Assembly: GCA_023548195.1 (NCBI GenBank)
Contig: JAJHZJ010000311.1
Location: forward strand, 10,245,099-10,309,098
Direction: 5' to 3'
DNA length: 64,000 bases
DNA from: Bettongia penicillata ogilbyi
Lineage: Eukaryota > Chordata > Mammalia > Diprotodontia > Potoroidae
Numbering within the stretch: position 1 is the stretch's first letter; each line of letters opens with the position of its first letter. Positions 56,431 to 64,000 of this stretch are shown piece by piece. The notes below the pieces were generated by a model, which did no database searches, was not told the DNA's origin, and worked only from the letters and a program-made list of their open reading frames with translations. Made by a program: the position numbers and the translations under genes.

Positions 56431-56780
56431 GGAAAGCATAACTCAATCAAGGAAAAATGTATGATTAAGGGCGACGTGGGCAAGGAAAGCTTTGCCAGAG
56501 CTCGGGTAAATATTTGTATCAGTGTGAAGCGAAAGCTTCACGTTGTTGATGTCAACCAGCTGGAATTTTCATTGTTTATAAACTTTTGTTGTTGCAGTTG
56601 AATTTTGGCCGAAAAGGTAATGAAGAAAGAACAGTTTCCCGGCAAGAAAGTTTGAATTGTGATAAGGCAGCTTGATGAGGTATAAATGGAAAGGGGCCAT
56701 ATTGCAGCCACTTTGTTTTTCCAGGGCTAGCTTGCAAAGAGGGTATCTCATTATCAGTGACATCCACTTTTATCAAACTT
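56431..56780. other. Candidate conserved non-coding stretch with a small perfect hairpin
   Basis: No repeat family is visible. The block has mixed composition, some CpGs (gggcgacgtgggc at 56470) and a forkhead-like tgtttataaac at 56573. A perfect 7-bp stem lies at 56524-56541 (gtgaagc, loop gaaa, gcttcac). That it is conserved is only a guess from its texture. Confidence 0.3.
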
Positions 56781-57096
56781 GAAAGTTTTCTTTGTTTGGA
56801 TTTCTTCCCTTGAATTAAGGTGGCTAATAAGTAGCAAAGGATCTGACTAGAAAATGCTATCTTAAAAAGAAACTTCAATTTCATTTTTGGGGTGTGTAAG
56901 TGGGATGGGGGATACTGCCAATATGAGACAGATATTTTTAAATGAGAGAAAAGCCAATAACTGGATGACAATTACACCCAGTCTTTGGATTATGGCCCTG
57001 ATAAACAGAAGACTTCAATTTTGGCCTTATTCAGGAACACATCTTGAGCTATGTGTATGTTGGATGGTGAGGGGGAAAGAAGGAGAAAAGACATAG

Positions 57097-57102
57097 TACA
57101 CA

Positions 57103-57148
<46 letters not shown>
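57097..57148 (+). repeat. (CA)n microsatellite
   Basis: About 24 CA units with one cgcg interruption at the left. The frames across it are low complexity. Confidence 0.97.
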
Positions 57149-57150
<2 letters not shown>

Positions 57151-57659
57151 GATATCACCTGGTGAGCATAGCTCCAGAGTTTTATCATATGAGTTTTCAT
57201 GCTCCAAGTCTTTGTTTTGTGAAAAAAAAATTATTTTCACACTCCAAATTACACTTAGTGTAAAAACAGTATATTTTCACACTAAGGTATGCTATGCATC
57301 CTATATAGTTTTCTTTTTACTTTGAATTTGTAGCTCCAAATTACAAAATAGACAAAATACATTATCTTGCATGAGAATTTCTAGCAGTTTACTACAAGGC
57401 TCTCATATCTGAATCTGAGAAACAAAAATGATCAGGGACTGATTAGTTTAGTCTTATTCCCTAAGAAGGTAGAGTAGTTCAAATAGGGCTCAGAGAAAGA
57501 AAGGACTGAAGTTTCTCATTCTCAGAAACTGACTTCTGCCAGAAAACTTATCAGCAATGTGGATATTCTCTGAGAAGCATCACTTTTATTTTTCTCTTGG
57601 GGGTAGTCTGGAAGCTGAGAGTCTGAACTACTTTAGAGAAAGAGGGAGTGTAATGATCC

Positions 57660-57835
57660 TGCAATGAACAAGAGATTTTGAAAGAGACAGGAGGGAGAGA
57701 GGGAAGGATGGAAAGGGAAGGAGGGAGGGAGGAAAGAAAAAAGGAAAGAAGGGAGGTAGCAAAGGGAAAAGGAGGGAGAACAAGAAGAAGAGTGAGAGTT
57801 GGAGAGAAATAAAAAGGAAGAGGAAGGAAAGGGAT
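57660..57835 (+). repeat. Purine-rich tract (GGGA/GGAA/GAAA)n
   Basis: About 175 bases almost free of pyrimidines. It is the third long purine tract in the window. Confidence 0.9.
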
Positions 57836-59039
57836 ACTAAGTAATTGCTTTTCTCTCAGATTTAGTTTTCATCTTCTCTAAAAGCTGTTTGAGTATAAAA
57901 GAAAAGGCTTGCACTTGTGTTTACCACTTATACAAGGGCCGGCTTGTACTCATGTCATAAGGAGAGCACATATGGGGAGGGGTGTTTTCTCTTCCCCCCA
58001 CAGCCACTGGACCGAAGGCCAACACTACGTGGCTGGAACTTAACAACATTACCCAGTTGCACCAAGAATAGAAATCAAGCCCCTGCTGGTATAATTAAGA
58101 AATCTTTACTTCCAGTCCCTGGGCTTTAGAGAGCTGGATCACTAACTAATTCCAATTTAGAAAAGTTTTTTGATAAGAGTTTTTGGAAACTAGGAAATAA
58201 GCTGAAAATGAACACTTTTGATTAAAAGTTAGGAGTTAGATCTCAAGTACACACTGGTCAACAGAAACCAGAATTCAAAAATATAATCCCACCTAATAAC
58301 ACTAAATACAATGTCTTTGGTTTGAGATTATGTGTGTATGCATGTGTGTATGTGTGCGTATAGACACATATGCATAATTTTTGAAGTAGTGAATATAATT
58401 GCCCAAATCTGGATATCTCCTTCCACTCTGTGCTTTCATATCCTGAGAAAATCAGAAGAATCCCATTCTGAGTTAGCTGACAGATTTAGGAATCTGATCC
58501 TCAGACCCAGGGAACCTAATAGTCGAGACATTAAACTTTTAGACCATTGACATTTTAGAAGCATCAACTTACCTATAAAAAAATGCAAGAATAACTAGCC
58601 CTGATAGGCCCTGGAGAGAACTGAGTCTAGTCCTTCCTTGTTCCCTCCATAGCCCTCAATGACAGGACATTCTGTAGGTCATTCTGTGTTGTGGATTGGG
58701 ACCCTCTGGCATTCTCCTTTAATTAAAAGGCCAGATTATTAATGCGTGGAAATCAGCTACTGCAAATGTTGAGCTAACCATTTTTCATACATAATGTGTC
58801 CATATCAACATTATAACAGCCATATACCAAAGATTGACATGGTCCCTTTTAGGTTAGAAGGCCTACTGAATACCAGTGTTAAAGCTTCTTTTCATTATGT
58901 GAATGCCCCAGGAAGTGAGGAGTCCATTTCAGGAGCTTTTTGCTATTATCAAGGTGCTGTGGAATGCTCGGCATGCTAGCTAAATAAGTCTCTGTTTACT
59001 TGTCCCTTCCAAGTGTTCAGTGTAGCTAATCATCATTGA
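57836..59039. other. No gene or recognised repeat
   Basis: Low-repeat stretch, with a short (TG/TATG)n patch at 58328-58368. 58640-58985 looks like unique sequence, with gctactgcaaatgttgagct and a TAAT-rich block (ccagattattaatgcgtgg), but nothing diagnostic is present. Confidence 0.35.
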
Positions 59040-59225
59040 AATATTTATTGAGTGACTACTGTATGCTGAGCACTGTATACATTGGGAAATACAGAAGAAT
59101 TAGCAATGTATCCTCTCTCTAAAGAACTTCCAGGTTAGTTGGACAAACACAATTAACACGTATAAAGTATATGACAGTGTGTGATATAAATGACAGAGGA
59201 ATTTGGAGGAGATATTCCATGAGGA
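59040..59225 (+). repeat. L2-like fragment
   Basis: aaatatttattgagtgacta, ctgtatgctgagcactgtat, then aaagaacttccaggttagtt and agtatatgacagtgtgtga. This is the order of a common mammalian L2-type repeat. Confidence 0.55.
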
Positions 59226-60359
59226 CTGTAATACCCAGGGATATGATGTCTGAGAAGACTTGCTAAGGACCTAACCTACCAAACCAAGGAAAATTGTTAC
59301 AACATACTGGTTCTGACAAAGTCAGCACTCTGCCTGCTACATGGCAATCATGACAATATGAACCGATTTTAAAATTATTTACATGTGAGTATCCCCTTTC
59401 AAATGCATAGGTAAGGAACATGACTCTGAAACATGCACACCAACAGCTTTCATTCACAAATATCCTTCACTATATAGTGAAGTGGGACAAATTAATCAAA
59501 CTATTTTTCCACACCAACAGAAACTACTTCTGAGAAAGAGGTAAAAATTGGTTGGGAGCAGAACCGTTTCCACAACTCAACATTCAATGCAGTTAAAAAG
59601 AAAAAAAAAGTCGCATGATTCTGTTTCTGAAAGTCCCTGGGTTTTTAAGGATACTAGCCCTAACCACTTGAACCTGGGAATGAAGGGTTGGAAAGAAAGA
59701 AGCAAAGACTGGATAAATGTGTGAATGAATATATGGATGTGGGACTTTGGTCCAAAATAGGACAGGGAAAACACAAAAAGGGAAGTTGAGGCCCATGGCC
59801 TAGGTTCCCATAAGATAGGTCCTTCTGTTGAAATCCTTCTTATTCAGTGGAAATAGTTCAGAATGTTAGTGGCCTAGAGACACAACCTAGAGGCTGAGGC
59901 AAGCTTTTTTGTGGCTTTGACTGTAAATTGGTGTGTGATTCAGTTTGTCTGTGCAGTAAGACTGAATCACTGAAATCAAATAAGAAAGTCTATCTATCAT
60001 TAAAGTCAGGTTGCACAATCATTAAAAGAATGAACACAGCCTTTGGGATTCATCAAGTAGCTATATTTTTAATCTGGGCAAGTTTTCTATTTAATAAGGG
60101 GAAAAAATTAGTAATACCCTTATTTTGGCCTTCTTTTAAAGGGGAGATAGAAAGCTGAGAAAGGGTGTGGCTTATGAGAATTTTGTCAAAAGTCAAGTGC
60201 CTGCTTTATCTAGATAACCTTCCCAACAGAATATCATAGCGATTCTTGAAAGATAGAAGTCTAAAGAATATAGTTCTATCATTAACCAAAATGGCATATA
60301 TTTTCTAAATTAGCAAAAGGTACAGGAATGACCTTTGGGAGTGACTTTTGGAACCCTAG
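59226..60359. other. No gene or recognised repeat
   Basis: Unassigned low-repeat stretch. The frames on both strands lack protein features. Confidence 0.35.
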
Positions 60360-60368
60360 TCCAGTGGT

Positions 60369-60571
60369 GGGGCAGCTAGATGGCTCAGTTGGTAGAGTTC
60401 TGGGCCTATTGTCGGAAAGATCTGAGTTCAAATTTGACCTCAGAAACTTACTAGCTGTGTGACCCTAGACAAGTCACAACCTCTATTTGTCGTAATCTAT
60501 CGCAGAAGGAAATGGCCAATCACTCCAATATCCTTGTCAATAAAACTCCATGGACATGATAGAACAACAAA
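60369..60571 (+). mobile_element. Marsupial SINE copy with 9-bp TSD
   Basis: ggggcagctagatggctcag head, gagttcaaatttgacctcag, aaacttactagctgtgtgac, ggaaatggccaatcactcca tail. It is bounded by tccagtggt at 60360-60368 and 60572-60580. Confidence 0.9.
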
Positions 60572-60796
60572 TCCAGTGGTAACTGAGACAAAGACTCAAC
60601 TGGCAAAAATTATGGCTTTAGATATGAACCTAGTGGAACCCATTCTAAATAGGAAATGAACTATTGCACTGACCCCCTCCAAAGATAATTGTCATGTAGG
60701 GGAGAACATGCCCCTAAGATACTGAGTGCAGGAGGAGAATATTTGTTCTTTGTTCTCATGATAGACAGACAGATACAGATATAAATATAGAAATGT

Positions 60797-60995
60797 TCAA
60801 TCATTTCAGTCATGTCCACCTCTTGTGAATCCATTTGCAATTTCCTTGGCAAAGATACTAGAGTGGTTTGCCGTTTCGTTCTCTAGCTCCTTTTACAGAT
60901 GAGAAAACTGAGGCAAATAAGGGTAAGTGACTTTCCCTGGGTCACATAGCTGGTAAGTATCTGAGGTTGGATTTGAACTCAGCTACCCCTAGATA
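60797..60995 (-). mobile_element. Marsupial SINE copy, antisense
   Basis: Reversed tail, caatttccttggcaaagata and ctagagtggtttgccgtttc; reversed middle, cttttacagatgagaaaact and tgggtcacatagctggtaag; reversed B-box region, gatttgaactcagctacccc. Its head runs into the gaca/gata microsatellite. Confidence 0.88.
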
Positions 60996-61001
60996 TATAC
61001 A

Positions 61002-61044
61002 GATAAATAGACAGACAGACAGACAGACAGATAGATAGATAGAT
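61002..61044 (+). repeat. (GACA)n(GATA)n microsatellite
   Basis: gaca units followed by gata units, abutting the head of the antisense SINE. Confidence 0.95.
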
Positions 61045-61414
61045 GATATAGGTAGGTAAATGTAGATGTAGATATATAGCAATAAATATAGATATAGAAA
61101 CACACGCATACACACACACATATATACACTAGATTGTTCTCTCTCTCTCTGATGAAAAGATCCCTTTGTAAAAGCTAATTGATGTTAAGTTATTAAATGG
61201 AACTGGGGGCTAGTCACTGGCTCCTAACAGTGGGGGAAACACAGGTGATAGAAGCGCCAAGTAGGTAATAGCAGAAAAAATACCCCAGAAACTCCTCCTC
61301 CTGAGCCCTGAGGGTAAAATGTAGAGATCTGGCTCTGTCAGAGAGAGAAAGAGTAGACTTGTTATAATAGCTCTTAGTTAGCTATACATAAATGCATATT
61401 TCTTTTTGGTGGAA

Positions 61415-61605
61415 GGCAGTGTGGTGTAATACAGCGGAAAGAAGATTGTAAGTACAGTCTGATGATCTGGACTTGAATACAACTTTATTACTTGTCTACC
61501 TGTGAGATTTGGAGCAAGGTGTTTAATATATCTGGTCCTTGGTTCCTCAATTGGACTAAATAGTCTCCAAGATCCTTTTCAGATATGCATTCACATTTCT
61601 ATGAC
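61415..61605 (+). repeat. MIR-like fragment
   Basis: tggtgtaatacagcggaaag, gatctggacttgaatacaac, gtgagatttggagcaaggtg, tccttggttcctcaattgga, ctccaagatccttttcagat. Confidence 0.6.
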
Positions 61606-62395
61606 ATCAAAAAAAAAAAGGGAAAATATTTGGACTTTACATCAGTGTTCTCAGAGTACCTGCAGCCTAAGAACCTGCATGGCTAGATGGTAAAGAAAAG
61701 GTTGTTCTTGAAGGACTTCAGACCATTTCTGGAGCCATATGCTTATTGACCAAAAGTCATTATTCTGCCCCTTTTAATCACCTAACAATCAGGAATTTAG
61801 GTGTACTGAGAATAAGAATTAAGTTTGGATTGTGCATATAGTAGGCATGATTTGAGTTTTCTTTGCACATAGGATAAAATAGATATAGTATGTCCTTTCA
61901 TTCTCCCCCTACTCCTTCATTGACCAAGGGTTCTCTTCCTTCTACATCCCTTCAAAGCAAACAGAATGTGGAAAAATACATAAAACAACTCCCAATACAA
62001 GTAAAAAAAAAAAAACTACTTAAAGCTTGTTACATATTCTATCTAATCACCGATGATATCTGTACATCTCCAAAACTTTGCTTACCTTGAGATTATGAAA
62101 GAAAACATTATACAACAGAATCTTGGTGATCTGAAGTATTCTAAGATGTCAAACTGGATGCTCTAAGCTACACAAAACTTAAGTCAATCCCTTAGAACAC
62201 AAGATATAGGAAAGATGAGGCACTTGGTGGTGTTTGTTGCTTCTTCATAGGCTTGATCTCTAAATATCTAAAGATAGGATTCTTTGGAGACTTAGGGAGT
62301 TTGAAAACAGGTTCTAGGTTATTAGGAAGGTTAAAGTGAATTGATACCTCCTGACTGCATAATTCTATGAAAACACTGTACTCTATCTTCTGGAC

Positions 62396-62396
<1 letters not shown>
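61606..62396. other. No gene or recognised repeat
   Basis: Nothing that I can support. Short A-runs occur at 61610-61619 and 62006-62017. Confidence 0.35.

Positions 62397-62449
<53 letters not shown>
62397..62449 (+). repeat. (GT)n microsatellite
   Basis: About 26 uninterrupted GT units, the longest pure dinucleotide run in the window. Confidence 0.98.
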
Positions 62450-62450
<1 letters not shown>

Positions 62451-64000
62451 AGGAGGGAGGGTGCAGAATGCCACAACAGAATGAGAATGGCATTCCCTCT
62501 TATCGTAAGGGTAGTCCTATATTTCTCCATACTAATTTTTCAACAGGAAACCTCAGATAGTTCCAGTTAGGATGACATGATCAAATAACCCAGGTATCTG
62601 AGAAGGGCTCATCAATGTAAGATGGGAGACAAAAAAAAATCCAGATGGAACAACTTTTAGTCATTATAGACCTGGACCCTAGTGAAACTAAATCCCATTC
62701 CTAACTCCCTGAGACATCCAGTCTCCCCTATGGCCTGGATTTTGTCTTGAAACCTAGGTCTTCTGCAGAAATAGTGTTAGGCTACCAACAGCAGCCACTG
62801 GGTTGGCAAGAGATGATTTTCAAACAAAGGCAAAAGGGGAAAGGGGGGGGTGGTGAGATGAGAAGGTGGTGAGATTAGGGAGGGAAGCAGATTCACATTC
62901 CCACACAGAATTGTTTTAATTGTTACTTTAAAGTTTCTCTGCTCCTTTAAAACCCCAAACCTGAACCTTTCTTTAAAGTCAAATGCTTGCCAGGAAGTAC
63001 AAGAATAATGTTCGAACAAACAGAGCCTTAGAGTTTGCTGGAATGGCGAAAATACACATTCCCTCCTCACATCCCACCCACCTCCCTCCCCACCCGAGGA
63101 ATAATGAGAGGAAACCAAAGGAGGGGAAGTTGTTGAAAGGGAAAGAAAGAGATTAAATGAGTATTGTGAGGAAGAGAAGAATATTTATTGCCCAAGTAAG
63201 AAAAGAAGCTAAAAGAAAGCGTACTTAGATGGTTTTACCCCCCTCACTTATCTCTGTCCGTGCCACTCATTCACATTCCCTCATAAAAGGATGGGGGTAG
63301 AGAGGCGATTATTCGTTAGTAAAAAGAAGGATTTTGTCTGTTACAGGCTTGAAGTAAATGGAAAGCAAGCCGGGCAGAAATTCTCTGCAAAGTTCAGTAT
63401 TTCTGGCAGCTTCAGCTGCAAAACCAAGGTCTGCAAATGGTCCTGTAGGTGGAGCTGCACTCTACAAATCCAACTGCGCTGGCCCAACAATGAAGCAATT
63501 GTTTCCCTGTCTCCACTTAGCAATTCCTCCTTCTCTTTCTGTTCTTTCGGGTTGCATGTTCTATTTATTTTAATGTATACCTTTGTGTAAAGCCTGTCTC
63601 TGAGTGGTTAGATACCCCGTTGATATGTAGCCTTCAAGGGGGGAAAAAGGAGTGCAGCCTATTCCCATGACATCCTTGGGCTTTGTAGAGCCAAAAAAAC
63701 CTTCTCAGGAACACCTAATCCTTGGGCTCTGTCCAAGTACCACAATCTCTCTGCACAACTGACATGGGCCACTTGGGACACTTGAGAGCTTTAGGTGTGT
63801 CCCTCTGAAGTCAGCCCCAGCCAAGCATGAGGCAAATGTGCCCGACCAAAGAAAATAAATTATGTGGACTCCAATTTTCAGCAGTTATGAAGTATTAAAT
63901 TACACATGTGAAGAATTCACTTTGGGGATTAACCCTTTTGGAACCTAAAATGGTTTTGTCACGACTCCTCTGAAAGGAAGCACGCTGTGTGTACTGTGGG
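62450..64000. other. No gene or recognised repeat; unique-looking sequence
   Basis: Free of recognised repeats apart from a C/G run at 62841-62852. 63350-63560 is rich in short mixed-composition words (ggtggagctgcactctacaa, gcgctggcccaacaatgaag). Frames in three phases are open for 60-99 codons there, but none has a protein signature. Confidence 0.35.

Noticed and set aside
62192..62570. Frames with His-Thr or Cys-Val repeats
   Set aside because: They are products of the (GT)n tract.
1..64000. A wholly new non-transposon genetic system
   Set aside because: I looked on both strands for gene clusters, arrays and unexplained coding blocks. The organised structure I can support is transposon-derived, and the remaining unexplained items (two inverted repeats, two low-repeat blocks) are listed as findings.

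Overview
This window is AT-rich vertebrate nuclear DNA. It is most likely from a marsupial, judged by recognition rather than by a database search. The SINE copies carry the marsupial-type tail (a module reading roughly ggcaaaccactccagtatct, then a gggtcac/gagtcggacac-like end). The L1 relatives have the ORF1 style I associate with opossum, wallaby and devil genomes, and old mammal-wide families (MIR-like, L2-like, CR1/L3-like, Tigger) are abundant. I cannot assign a species. No convincing host protein exon, rRNA or functional tRNA gene is visible. The long open frames are transposon-derived or are shadows of repeats.

Layout, left to right. 0.25-1.3 kb is a CR1/L3 LINE remnant, followed by a 99-bp L1-type 3' end inserted with a perfect 15-bp target-site duplication (TSD). 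4.0-9.6 kb is the showpiece: an ORF1-only L1 derivative (HAL1-like, half-L1) with a 16-bp TSD, into whose ORF1 a second, younger HAL1-like element of a different subfamily has jumped with its own perfect 16-bp TSD. 10-18 kb holds SINE, MIR and CR1/L3 debris; a 1.45-kb internally deleted Tigger/pogo DNA transposon sits inside one CR1 copy, and an antisense L1 3' end sits inside another. 19.8-24.5 kb holds MIR/L2-like fragments and an old L2-like tract split by a third HAL1-like copy. 28-30 kb is antisense CR1/L3 plus a SINE inserted in a MIR.

31.1-36.7 kb is a long, decayed L1 that still has ORF1, spacer and ORF2 (endonuclease, reverse transcriptase and C-terminal region). It is cut off next to a 5'-only fragment of a HAL1/L1 relative. 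37-48 kb is old repeats, microsatellites, another antisense L1 3' end, an antisense CR1/L3 copy and a long inverted repeat. At 50 kb a 609-bp solo LTR interrupts a SINE with a 5-bp duplication. 52-55 kb holds SINE, MIR, L2 and an L1 3' end. 55-64 kb is the least repeat-dense part; it contains stretches with no recognised repeat that could hold conserved non-coding sequence, a pair of opposed SINEs and long CA/GT tracts.

The elements tell one story. L1 enzymes, encoded in full only by the now-dead 31-kb type copy, presumably mobilised the HAL1-like elements and possibly the SINEs. HAL1-like copies keep ORF1 and what looks like the ORF1-ORF2 spacer, but lack ORF2. All protein remnants here carry stops or frameshifts; the best preserved is ORF1 of the inner HAL1-like element, which appears to need a single frame change. 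Family names are from memory, and edges without a TSD are approximate by tens of bases or more.
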